In this document: in pieces, positions 1 to 6,838 of the stretch | Numbering within the stretch: position 1 is the first letter of the stretch | How the letters are laid out: every line of letters begins with the position of its first letter | Origin: Oscillospiraceae bacterium | Lineage (GTDB): Bacteria; Bacillota; Clostridia; Oscillospirales; Ruminococcaceae | Reading direction: 5' to 3' | DNA: 6,937 nucleotides | Assembly: GCA_029005335.1 (NCBI GenBank) | Contig: JAQXFT010000113.1 | Coordinates: forward strand, 1-6,937 | Program-made: the position numbers and the translations under genes | The notes under the pieces: generated by a model | The model's input: the letters and a program-made list of their open reading frames with translations, nothing else | Told to the model about the DNA's origin: nothing | The model's database searches: none

Positions 1-786
1 CCCGGAAACTTTATATTCCGTGTCCGTGAATTTGAACAGATGGAACTTGAATTTTTCTGCAAGCCGGGTACTGATTTGGAATGGTTCAATTACTGGAGAA
101 CATTCTGCAAGAACTTCCTTTTAAGCCTCGGCATTAAGGAAGAAAATCTCCGACTCCGTGACCATTCACCGGAAGAACTCTGTTTCTATTCAAAGGCTAC
201 AACAGATTTCGAGTATCTTTTCCCGTTCGGCTGGGGAGAACTCTGGGGCGTTGCTGACCGTACAGATTACGACCTCAATCAGCATATAAAGACAAGCGGA
301 AAATCCCTTGAATACTTTGACCCCGAAACAAATGAAAAATATGTTCCGTATGTTATAGAACCGTCACTCGGTGTCGAAAGACTTTTCCTTTCAATAGTTA
401 CAGAGGCTTATGATGAAGAGGAAATTGTTTCCGTTGACAAGAACGGCAACAAAAAGAAAGAAGTCAGAACCGTTATGCATTTCCACCCTGCACTTGCACC
501 CTTTAAGGCTTGTGTACTTCCTCTTGTAAAGAAGCTCACTCCAAAGGCTCTTGAAGTATATGAAATGCTTTCAAAGAAATTTGTTGTTGATTTCGATGAA
601 ACAGGTACAATCGGAAAGAGATACCGCCGACAGGACGAAATCGGTACACCATTCTGCATTACATATGATTTCGATACTCTCGAAAAGGATAACTGCGTTA
701 CAGTCCGTGACCGTGATACAATGGAGCAGGAAAGAGTCAATATTAACGATTTGGTTTCATATCTTGAAAAGAAAATTGAATTTTAA
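1..786 (+). CDS. glyS: Glycyl-tRNA synthetase, single-chain dimeric (class II) type, C-terminal 261 residues; 5' end cut off by window
   Basis: Charges tRNA-Gly with glycine in the cytoplasm using ATP. The reading frame is open from base 1, so the ATG at 40 is an internal methionine and not the start. The first visible residues (FRVREFEQMELEFF) lie just after class II motif 2, which is outside the window. The segment GELWGVADRTDYDL follows, then class II motif 3 as SLGVERLFL, whose arginine is at fragment residue 127 (bases 379-381). From about fragment residue 165 to the end is the HGTP-type anticodon-binding domain, starting near LAPFKACVLPL and including GKRYRRQDEIGTPFC and VRDRDTMEQERV. 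The family is about 460-500 residues long, so a little over half is present. The single-chain architecture, as opposed to the alpha2beta2 GlyQ/GlyS enzyme, is typical of many Clostridia. The frame is intact with a normal TAA stop and an intrinsic terminator directly after it. Any T-box or other leader would lie upstream, out of view. Confidence 0.97.
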   Translation, partial: PGNFIFRVREFEQMELEFFCKPGTDLEWFNYWRTFCKNFLLSLGIKEENLRLRDHSPEELCFYSKATTDFEYLFPFGWGELWGVADRTDYDLNQHIKTSGKSLEYFDPETNEKYVPYVIEPSLGVERLFLSIVTEAYDEEEIVSVDKNGNKKKEVRTVMHFHPALAPFKACVLPLVKKLTPKALEVYEMLSKKFVVDFDETGTIGKRYRRQDEIGTPFCITYDFDTLEKDNCVTVRDRDTMEQERVNINDLVSYLEKKIEF

Positions 787-793
787 GTGTAAA

Positions 794-826
794 AGGGGCG
801 GAGAATATCCGCCCTTCTGTTTGTTT
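794..826 (+). terminator. Intrinsic terminator after glyS
   Basis: Bases 794-802 (AGGGGCGGA) pair with 808-816 (TCCGCCCTT) as nine continuous pairs with one G-U, closing a 5-base loop (GAATA). A T-rich tract (CTGTTTGTTTT) follows. It begins 8 bases after the glyS stop and separates glyS from the ppk1 promoter. Confidence 0.9.
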
Positions 827-874
827 TGATTTGTATTTTACATTGATTTAACGTCTTTTTTAAAAGTTTTTGTA

Positions 875-903
875 TTGACTATCTGTAACTGATACTGTAT
901 AAT
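875..903 (+). promoter_or_regulatory. Sigma-A promoter of ppk1
   Basis: TTGACT at 875-880 and TATAAT at 898-903 are separated by exactly 17 bp. This leaves a leader of about 35 bases before the ppk1 ATG. Five of six -35 bases and all -10 bases match consensus, and the site sits just downstream of the glyS terminator, so it is very likely the ppk1 promoter. No pho-box-like direct repeats were recognised around it. Confidence 0.85.
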
Positions 904-944
904 TAAATAAAAGCTAAAATATTTCCGAAAGAGAAGGTATTTAT

Positions 945-3041
945 ATGGATTATCTTGAAAACCGAGAGCTGTCATGGTTGAAATTCAATAAAAGAGTTCT
1001 GGAGGAGGTTACCGATGAGAATGTACCTCTTTTGGAAAGACTTTCATTTTCCGCTATATATCAGAGCAATCTTGATGAATTTTTCAGGGTGAGAGTCGGA
1101 ACTCTTACAGATGCAGATGATGACCGTGATACCAGAGATAAACGGGAAAATAAAACAGGAATGACCCCTGCTGAACAGCTTGACGCAGTATTTACGGCAG
1201 TAAGAAGATTACAGCCTCTTGCAGAGGATTCATATTTTAAGGCTATGGAGCTTCTTAAACCCTATGGCTATGAACAGGTTACCTTTGATTCTGCAAGCGA
1301 TGAGGAAAAGGCATTTCTTGAGCTTTATTTCAAAAGGGAGATAAAGCCCCTTGTATCACCAATAGTAATTGATAAATCGCACCCGTTTCCGTTTCTGAGC
1401 AATAACGCATTATATATACTTGTGCAGATTAAAGACAAGGATAAAAAGGGAATTACAATCGGAATTATTCCGGTAAAAAATGAACACTTCCCAAGAATGA
1501 TTCCGCTGAGTGAGGACGAAAAACGTTTTATACTTGCCGAAGATGTAATACTTAATTTCGCACACCTTGTATTTAAAAATTATAAGGTTATAGACAGGGT
1601 TACAATAAGAGTTACCCGGAATGCCGATATTGACCCTGATGATGATGGTGATTTCCGTGAAAATATGGAGGAGCTTGTTTCAAAAAGGCAGAAGCTTAAA
1701 CCAGTAAGACTTGAGCTTTCAGATAATTTCAGCCGGGATGCCCTTGATTATCTTTGCAAAAAGCTTAAAATTGAAAACAGAAATGTATTTTATTCAAGAA
1801 TACCGCTTGATTTGTCATATCTGTTCTGTCTTTCAGATTTATCCGATGACAACAGCCTGAAATATCAGAGAAGAGAGCCTCAGAAATCAGCTTCACTTAT
1901 GGAAAGCCGTTCAATTATCTCTCAGGTACGTTCAAAGGATATACTTTTAAGCTATCCTTATGAGTCAATAGGAACTTTTATAAGGCTTCTGAATGAGGCA
2001 TCTGTTGATTCAAATGTAACATCTATAAAGATTACGCTTTACAGGCTTGCAAGAAACAGCAAGATTATTGAGGCACTCTGTACAGCTTCTGAATCGGGTA
2101 AGGAAGTCATAGTGCTTGTGGAGCTGAGAGCAAGATTTGACGAGGAAAATAATATAGGCTGGTCAAGAGTACTTCAGAATTCAGGCTGTCGTGTAATATA
2201 CGGCCCGAAAGATTATAAGGTACATTCAAAGCTTCTTCTTATCACAAGAAAAACAAATAAGGGTACTGAATATGTAACACAGATTGGTACAGGAAATTAT
2301 AATGAAAAGACGTCAAGGCTTTATACTGACCTTGCACTTATTACGTCAAATCCTGAAATAGCCTCCGATGCAGAGGAAGTATTCAATAAGCTTCTGAAAA
2401 AGGAATTTGTTGAAAAAACAAAACGCCTTCTTGTTGCTCCGCTCTGTCTTCAGAACAGAATACTTGAAATGATGGACGAACAGATTGCACTGGGCAGTGA
2501 GGGATATATCGGAGCAAAAATAAATTCCCTGAGCGACAAAATGATTATTGACAAGCTGGTTGAGGCATCACAGGCAGGAGTAAAGATTGACCTTGTAGTC
2601 AGGGGAATATGCTGTATCATAGCAGGAGTAAAAGGATATACAGAAAATATTACGGTGAGAAGTATTGTCGGACGCTTTCTTGAACACAGCAGAATATATA
2701 TATTCGGCAGAAATGACCATAACAGAAAGATATATATAAGTTCAGCAGATTATATGACAAGAAATACTACAAACCGTGTTGAGGTTGCTTGTCCCGTTCT
2801 CGACCCTAAGCTTAAAAACCGTGTTTCAGATATGTTTGATAAAATGCTTTCAGACAACGTCAAGGCGAGAATACAGCAGAGTGACGGCAATTATATAAGA
2901 GTTTCAAGAAATCCCGACGAGCCTGCTCTGAATTCTCAGGAGTATTTCTATGAGCTTGCATACAGAAGAGCCGAAGAGAAAAAAGAGCGTCAGGAACGTC
3001 TGAAACAGAATAAATCGAAATCTTCCGCCAAAAATAAATAA
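945..3041 (+). CDS. ppk1: Polyphosphate kinase 1 (PPK1), complete, 698 aa
   Basis: Reversibly transfers the terminal phosphate of ATP to inorganic polyphosphate through a phosphohistidine intermediate. All four PPK1 domains are present in order: N domain (about 1-105, with NRELSWLKFNKRVL and SNLDEFFRVR), head domain (about 115-310), and the two phospholipase-D-like C domains (about 320-505 and 506-690). The catalytic histidine is H427 in KVHSKLLL, matching E. coli H435. The second conserved histidine is H581 in GRFLEHSRIYIF, matching E. coli H592. N42 in SNLDEFF, R367 in LYRLAR and R397 in LRARFDEENN match E. coli N45, R375 and R405 by spacing. GTGNYNEKTSRLYTDLALIT and the SADYMTRN...RVEV segment are also intact. 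The length is normal for the family. The last 20 or so residues form a Lys/Arg-rich tail with no expected catalytic role. The ATG at 945 is preceded by GAGAAGG (931-937) at 7 bases. No ppx exopolyphosphatase gene is adjacent. ATA and AGG/CGG codons look commoner here than in glyS or glgP, suggesting lower expression. Confidence 0.97.
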   Translation: MDYLENRELSWLKFNKRVLEEVTDENVPLLERLSFSAIYQSNLDEFFRVRVGTLTDADDDRDTRDKRENKTGMTPAEQLDAVFTAVRRLQPLAEDSYFKAMELLKPYGYEQVTFDSASDEEKAFLELYFKREIKPLVSPIVIDKSHPFPFLSNNALYILVQIKDKDKKGITIGIIPVKNEHFPRMIPLSEDEKRFILAEDVILNFAHLVFKNYKVIDRVTIRVTRNADIDPDDDGDFRENMEELVSKRQKLKPVRLELSDNFSRDALDYLCKKLKIENRNVFYSRIPLDLSYLFCLSDLSDDNSLKYQRREPQKSASLMESRSIISQVRSKDILLSYPYESIGTFIRLLNEASVDSNVTSIKITLYRLARNSKIIEALCTASESGKEVIVLVELRARFDEENNIGWSRVLQNSGCRVIYGPKDYKVHSKLLLITRKTNKGTEYVTQIGTGNYNEKTSRLYTDLALITSNPEIASDAEEVFNKLLKKEFVEKTKRLLVAPLCLQNRILEMMDEQIALGSEGYIGAKINSLSDKMIIDKLVEASQAGVKIDLVVRGICCIIAGVKGYTENITVRSIVGRFLEHSRIYIFGRNDHNRKIYISSADYMTRNTTNRVEVACPVLDPKLKNRVSDMFDKMLSDNVKARIQQSDGNYIRVSRNPDEPALNSQEYFYELAYRRAEEKKERQERLKQNKSKSSAKNK

Positions 3042-3111
3042 AATGCTCTGATTTTTGCTGATTTTTTCCTAAATATTCATATAGTTCAAAAATATTTGTG
3101 TAATAATGCTA

Positions 3112-3140
3112 TTGAAATTGGCTGATACTTATAGTATAAT
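3112..3140 (+). promoter_or_regulatory. Sigma-A promoter of glgP
   Basis: TTGAAA at 3112-3117 and TATAAT at 3135-3140 are separated by 17 bp. Transcription would start near 3147, giving a leader of about 100 bases to the chosen glgP start at 3248. The -10 is perfect and the -35 differs from consensus by one base. With no good terminator after ppk1, glgP could also receive some read-through transcription. Confidence 0.8.
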
Positions 3141-3150
3141 TATATTGCAG

Positions 3151-3173
3151 TATATTATCCTGACGATAATATA
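3151..3173. repeat. Perfect 9-bp inverted repeat at the 5' end of the glgP transcript
   Basis: TATATTATC (3151-3159) is followed after 5 bases (CTGAC) by its exact reverse complement GATAATATA (3165-3173). It lies 10 bp past the -10 hexamer, so it begins only a few bases after the expected transcription start. It could be a DNA operator for a dimeric regulator or a 5' stem-loop in the mRNA. No U-run follows, so it is not an intrinsic terminator. The repeat is certain; its function is inferred. Confidence 0.6.
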
Positions 3174-3187
3174 TGTAATTTGCACAG

Positions 3188-3231
3188 CCGGCGTTTGTGT
3201 GATGCCATATGAATAATAATTTATACGCCGG
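3188..3231 (+). other. GC-rich inverted repeat (possible leader stem-loop) next to the glgP ribosome binding site
   Basis: CCGGCGT (3188-3194) is the exact reverse complement of ACGCCGG (3225-3231), seven pairs around a 30-base AT-rich loop. Five of the seven pairs are G-C, which stands out in this AT-rich leader. The right arm ends 5 bases before the GGAG that serves the start at 3248. The discarded ATG at 3209 falls inside the loop. A 30-base loop makes the structure modestly stable at best, so a role in translation is only a possibility. Confidence 0.45.
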
Positions 3232-3236
3232 AGAAT

Positions 3237-3240
3237 GGAG
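3237..3240 (+). promoter_or_regulatory. Ribosome binding site fixing the glgP start at 3248
   Basis: GGAG lies 7 bases upstream of the ATG at 3248. A second GGAG at 3230-3233 is too far away for ideal spacing. The alternative in-frame ATG at 3209 is preceded by GTTTGTGTGATGCCAT, which has no Shine-Dalgarno match. The shorter form also begins with MSVKPNP..., as expected for a bacterial phosphorylase, without the odd 13-residue Asn-rich extension. Confidence 0.8.
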
Positions 3241-3247
3241 AAAAAAT

Positions 3248-5653
3248 ATGTCAGTAAAACCTAATCCCCTTATGACAAAAATCAAAGCTGATTTCCTTGA
3301 AAAGCTTAAAACACAGTATAACGTAGCTCCGGAAGAAGCTTCGGATAAGCAGGTGTATCAGGTTCTCTCAGGAATTATCGTCGAGATTCTCAAGAAAAAG
3401 AGACAGTCCTTTGTAAATCATACAAATTCAGTCGGCGGAAAGCAGATTTATTACCTTTCAATGGAATTCCTTATGGGACGTTCACTGAAGACAAGCATAT
3501 ATAATCTGGAGCTTGCAGACGATATTTCCGCTATGCTCAAGGAATATGGAATTAATCTTGAAAAAATTTATGACAATGAACCTGATGCCGGTCTCGGAAA
3601 TGGTGGTCTCGGACGTCTCGCAGCCTGCTATCTTGATGCACTCGCAACACAGGAACACCCTGCAATGGGTCATTCCATCTGTTATGAATACGGTATATTC
3701 CAGCAGAAGCTTGAGGACGGCTGGCAGACAGAATTTCCGGATAACTGGCTTCCGGGCGGTTCAGTATGGCTTGACCCCAGACCGGAGCTTTCAATAGATG
3801 TTCATTTTGAGGGAGAGCTTCAGGAATACTGGGACAATCAGTATCACCATGTATCACACATCAATTATAATACAGTAGTTGCTATTCCTTATGATATGTA
3901 TGTATCAGGCTATAACAGTGAGGGCGTTTCAGTACTCAGACTCTGGAAGGCACAAGCTCCGAGCTTTGATATGGCTAAATTCAACAGCGGTGACTATGCA
4001 AGTGCTCTGGCTCAGAACTCTGTAGCAAATGCTATTTCAAAGGTACTCTATCCTAACGATAATCACCTTGAGGGAAAATCACTCCGTCTTCGTCAGCAGT
4101 ATTTTATGTGTGCGGCAGCAGTAGGCGATATTGTAAATCATCATATGTCCGTTTACGGTACTCTTGATAATCTCCACGAAAAAGTTGCTATTCACATTAA
4201 CGATACTCACCCGACACTCGCAATCCCAGAGCTTATGAGAATACTTCTTGATGACTGCGGATATACATGGGAAAAATCATGGAATATCGTTAAAAATACA
4301 TTTGCTTATACAAACCATACTGTTATGGCAGAAGCTCTTGAAAAATGGGACGTTAACCTTGTCAAGCATATAATTCCAAGAATCTTCTCTATTATCGTTG
4401 AAATCAATAACCGTTACTGCCGTGACCTTATGGAAAAGCATGGCTATGACAGCTCAAGAACTACAAGAATGTCAATTATCAAGGACAATCAGATTCATAT
4501 GGCAACTCTTTGCGTTGCAGCATCACACAGCGTTAACGGTGTATCAAAGCTCCACTCGGAAATTATCAAGCAGTCTGTATTCCATGATGAATTTGAGACC
4601 TCTCCGGAAAAATTCAAGAACGTTACAAACGGTATCGCATACAGAAGATGGCTCTATCAGTCAAATCCGGGTCTTACAAATCTTCTCAGAGAAAAAATAG
4701 GCGACAAGTTCCTCAAGGACGGTGCAGAGCTTATAAAGCTCCGTGAATTTGAAAACGACAAGTCAGTGCTTGAACAGCTTACAAAAATCAAAAAGGAAAA
4801 CAAGGAGAAATTCGCTAAATACGTCAAGAATAAGAGCGATTTCAAAATCGATACCTCAAGCATTTTTGATGTTCAGGTCAAGAGACTTCACGAATATAAG
4901 AGACAGCACCTCAATGTTATGAATATCCTTGCAGATTACAGCTATCTTCTTGCAAATCCGGATGCTGATTTTGTACCAAAGACATATATTTTCGCTGCAA
5001 AGGCTGCTCCGGGATATTATCTTGCAAAGCAGATTATCAAGCTTATCTGGGCTATTTCTGAAGAAATCAAGAAGAATCCGAAGATTTCAAAGAAACTTTC
5101 TGTATACTTCCTCGAAAACTACTGCGTTACACTTTCCGAACTTCTTATGCCGGCATCTGAAATTTCCGAACAGATTTCTCTTGCAGGTACAGAAGCATCA
5201 GGTACAGGTAACATGAAGCTTATGCTTAATGGTGCTATTACTCTCGGAACTCTTGACGGTGCTAACATCGAAATCGGTGAATCCGCCGGCTTTGATAATA
5301 TCTTCATATTTGGTATGAAAACCGAAGAAGTTAATAATCTCAAGGCAAGAGGATATAATCCGAAGAATTACTATAACAAAAACCCGATTATCAAGGACTG
5401 CATTGACAGAATGTACAGCGGAATCAATGGCTGTCAGTTCAATGACGTTGCAAATTCTCTCAGAACTCAGGACCCGTATATGGTTCTTGCTGACTTTGAT
5501 TCTTACAGAAGAATGCAGAAATTCAGCTCTGAAGTTTACAGAGATACTGAAAAGTGGGCTAAGATGTCACTTCACAATATTGCCGGTGCAGGTATCTTCT
5601 CTGCTGACCGTGCAGTAAATGAATATTCTGACAACATCTGGCATTTAAGATAA
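3248..5653 (+). CDS. glgP: Glycogen/alpha-glucan phosphorylase (GT35, PLP-dependent), complete, 801 aa
   Basis: Cytoplasmic enzyme that removes terminal glucose from alpha-1,4-glucans with inorganic phosphate, giving glucose 1-phosphate. Residues are numbered from the ATG at 3248. Family segments appear in order: YYLSMEFLMGRSL (about 68-80), GLGNGGLGRLAACYLDALAT (115-134), NDTHPTLAIPELMRILLDD, TNHTVMAEALEKW, VTNGIAYRRWL, VKRLHEYKRQ (544-553), KAAPGYYLAKQIIKLI, and the pyridoxal-phosphate site SGTGNMKLMLNGA, with the Schiff-base lysine at K657. The C-terminus ending in NIWHLR is natural, and the length is normal for the family (about 790-840). Sequence alone does not settle whether the preferred substrate is glycogen or maltodextrin. 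The eukaryotic regulatory Ser-phosphorylation N-terminus is absent, as expected. It has its own promoter and terminator, so it is probably monocistronic. It lies next to ppk1 and just upstream of a regulator plus probable GH13 gene, consistent with a role in alpha-glucan reserve use. An in-frame start at 3209 would add 13 residues but lacks a ribosome binding site. Confidence 0.97.
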   Translation: MSVKPNPLMTKIKADFLEKLKTQYNVAPEEASDKQVYQVLSGIIVEILKKKRQSFVNHTNSVGGKQIYYLSMEFLMGRSLKTSIYNLELADDISAMLKEYGINLEKIYDNEPDAGLGNGGLGRLAACYLDALATQEHPAMGHSICYEYGIFQQKLEDGWQTEFPDNWLPGGSVWLDPRPELSIDVHFEGELQEYWDNQYHHVSHINYNTVVAIPYDMYVSGYNSEGVSVLRLWKAQAPSFDMAKFNSGDYASALAQNSVANAISKVLYPNDNHLEGKSLRLRQQYFMCAAAVGDIVNHHMSVYGTLDNLHEKVAIHINDTHPTLAIPELMRILLDDCGYTWEKSWNIVKNTFAYTNHTVMAEALEKWDVNLVKHIIPRIFSIIVEINNRYCRDLMEKHGYDSSRTTRMSIIKDNQIHMATLCVAASHSVNGVSKLHSEIIKQSVFHDEFETSPEKFKNVTNGIAYRRWLYQSNPGLTNLLREKIGDKFLKDGAELIKLREFENDKSVLEQLTKIKKENKEKFAKYVKNKSDFKIDTSSIFDVQVKRLHEYKRQHLNVMNILADYSYLLANPDADFVPKTYIFAAKAAPGYYLAKQIIKLIWAISEEIKKNPKISKKLSVYFLENYCVTLSELLMPASEISEQISLAGTEASGTGNMKLMLNGAITLGTLDGANIEIGESAGFDNIFIFGMKTEEVNNLKARGYNPKNYYNKNPIIKDCIDRMYSGINGCQFNDVANSLRTQDPYMVLADFDSYRRMQKFSSEVYRDTEKWAKMSLHNIAGAGIFSADRAVNEYSDNIWHLR

Positions 5654-5673
5654 AATAAACTTGACTTCAGAAA

Positions 5674-5710
5674 GGGGCGGGTGACAGGCAGTTTCCCGCC
5701 CTGATTTTTT
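5674..5710 (+). terminator. Intrinsic terminator after glgP
   Basis: GGGGCGGG (5674-5681) pairs with CCCGCCCT (5695-5702) as seven G-C pairs plus one G-U, with a 13-base loop, followed by GA and a run of six T. It starts 20 bases after the glgP stop and should insulate the regulator gene downstream. Confidence 0.92.
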
Positions 5711-5771
5711 GAGAAAACCACGCATATACGTTACTGGCTTGACAGTCGGGTATGAAATCCTCTGAAAAATA

Positions 5772-5800
5772 TTGACATATTCAGATTGAGATATTATAAT
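5772..5800 (+). promoter_or_regulatory. Full-consensus sigma-A promoter of the XRE regulator gene
   Basis: TTGACA (5772-5777), a 17-bp spacer and TATAAT (5795-5800) match the housekeeping consensus at all twelve positions. The expected start of transcription is near 5807, inside the palindrome at 5805-5818. A promoter this strong driving a regulator gene fits one that is normally held down by a repressor. Confidence 0.9.
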
Positions 5801-5804
5801 TTGC

Positions 5805-5818
5805 TTGAACATGTTCAA
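5805..5818. promoter_or_regulatory. Candidate operator: perfect 14-bp palindrome TTGAACATGTTCAA
   Basis: The 14 bases are their own exact reverse complement, with no spacer. The site begins 5 bases after the -10 hexamer, covers the predicted transcription start, and lies 21 bases upstream of the regulator's ATG. Bound protein there would block initiation. A short perfect palindrome suits a dimeric XRE/Cro-type helix-turn-helix, so the adjacent regulator is the obvious candidate ligand. That the palindrome exists is certain; the identity of the binder is inferred. Confidence 0.7.
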
Positions 5819-5839
5819 TATTTATTTGAGGTGATTTGA

Positions 5840-6838
5840 ATGAAAGATAAAATTACTTTCGGAAACTTTATCCGTTCAAAGCGTAAGGAATCCGGACTTT
5901 CTCAGAAAGAGCTTGCAGAAAAGCTTTATGTTACGGAATCAGCTGTGAGCAAATGGGAGAGGGGAATTTCATATCCCGATATAACAATGATTTCGGGAAT
6001 ATGTGAAGCTCTGAATATTTCCGAGCATGAACTCTGTAACGCAAGCGAGGACGAAAATCAGCGTAAAATTGAACGCATGGCAGAAAAATATAAAAAATTC
6101 ATCATAATATATAATGCAGTTCTTATTCTCGGATACCTTTCTGCACTTATACCATGCTTTATAGTTTTTGTAATCAAAGAACATATGCCGTCTAAGTTCT
6201 TTATACTGCTTACCTCCCTGATGATGACGGCATCAGTTCTTAATGTTCCTGTGATTGCAGATAAAAATAAGGCATTGATTTCTTTCGGGAGCTTTTATTT
6301 ATCCTTGAATCTGCTTTTCCTTTCCGGAAGTATATACAGCGGAACACATTGGTTTCTGATGGCTTTTTTATCAGTTCTTACAGGAATCTGCATAGTATTT
6401 TTGCCGTTTATTCTCAGAAGTGATTTAATATCTGGTTATATGGGCAAAAACAAGGCTCTTGTCTGTATGACAGCTGATACGGTTTCAATAATGCTTACAG
6501 TTATTTACGGAACTATGAGATACGGCAGTATTGCGGATATGCGTGACGGAATTTTTATAAGCATATGGGGATTGTCTCTTGTATGGATAATTTTTGCGGT
6601 TTTCAGATATGTGAAAATCAATGCTTTTTTCAGAATATCAATAAGCTTTCTTGTATCTGCTTTATATATATTCTTTGCAAATACTTTTGTTTCGCTTTCA
6701 GGAATAAGCGGAGAAATTACAATAATCAGCAGTGACTCTTATAATATTAAAGTTTCCCTGGCACTTGCAGTAATTGCAGTGATTTCAGCGTTTTTTGGAA
6801 TGATTTTTAAATTTAAAAGGAGGAATTTTTTTGGATAA
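5840..6838 (+). CDS. XRE-family transcriptional regulator with about eight C-terminal membrane segments, 332 aa
   Basis: Residues 8-62 form a Cro/CI-type (HTH_3) helix-turn-helix. Helix 2 is about SQKELAEKL (21-29) and the recognition helix lies in VTESAVSKWERG (31-42), followed by the usual SYPDITMISGICEALNIS. After a charged linker (about 66-86) the rest is hydrophobic, with likely membrane spans near 87-112, 119-139, 145-167, 170-192, 206-226, 237-257, 263-286 and 304-324, and a basic end (KFKRRNFFG). This implies a DNA-binding domain tethered to the inner face of the membrane. I recognise no named family for the membrane half and see no catalytic motif in it. The ATG at 5840 is preceded by GAGGTGAT (5828-5835), an excellent Shine-Dalgarno. 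The stop overlaps the next gene's start by 8 bp, so the two are probably co-transcribed and translationally coupled. The palindrome over its promoter suggests autoregulation. The effector or signal cannot be told from sequence. Confidence 0.88.
   Translation: MKDKITFGNFIRSKRKESGLSQKELAEKLYVTESAVSKWERGISYPDITMISGICEALNISEHELCNASEDENQRKIERMAEKYKKFIIIYNAVLILGYLSALIPCFIVFVIKEHMPSKFFILLTSLMMTASVLNVPVIADKNKALISFGSFYLSLNLLFLSGSIYSGTHWFLMAFLSVLTGICIVFLPFILRSDLISGYMGKNKALVCMTADTVSIMLTVIYGTMRYGSIADMRDGIFISIWGLSLVWIIFAVFRYVKINAFFRISISFLVSALYIFFANTFVSLSGISGEITIISSDSYNIKVSLALAVIAVISAFFGMIFKFKRRNFFG
6817..6823 (+). promoter_or_regulatory. Perfect Shine-Dalgarno AAGGAGG for the TTG-initiated gene
   Basis: AAGGAGG lies inside the last codons of the regulator gene, 7 bases before the TTG at 6831. 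No ATG or GTG occurs in that frame nearby, so this site decides the start. The very strong site may compensate for the weaker initiation codon. Confidence 0.85.

Noticed and set aside
40..42. ATG at 40 as the start of the first gene
   Set aside because: The frame is open from base 1 and the residues before it (NFIFRVREFEQ) are conserved glycyl-tRNA synthetase sequence, so this is an internal methionine of a gene cut by the window edge.
408..740. 110-codon open frame on the minus strand
   Set aside because: It lies wholly inside the conserved glyS coding sequence on the other strand and has no recognisable product; it is a shadow frame.
3042..3068. TGATTTTTGCTGATTTTTT as a terminator or repeat array
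   Set aside because: Two T-runs with a short direct repeat but no self-complementary arm before them; probably AT-rich chance similarity.
3071..3097. AAATATT...AATATTT inverted repeat as a ppk1 terminator
   Set aside because: The stem is seven A-T pairs around a 13-base loop and is followed by GTGTAATAATG rather than a U-run, so it is too weak and lacks the tail.
3552..3857. 101-codon minus-strand open frame within glgP
   Set aside because: It lies opposite the strongly conserved phosphorylase segment and its translation resembles no protein I know; it is a shadow frame.
5739..5744. Second TTGACA upstream of the XRE gene as another promoter
   Set aside because: No -10-like hexamer lies 16-19 bp downstream (the sequence there is CTGAAA and similar), whereas the copy at 5772 has a perfect partner.
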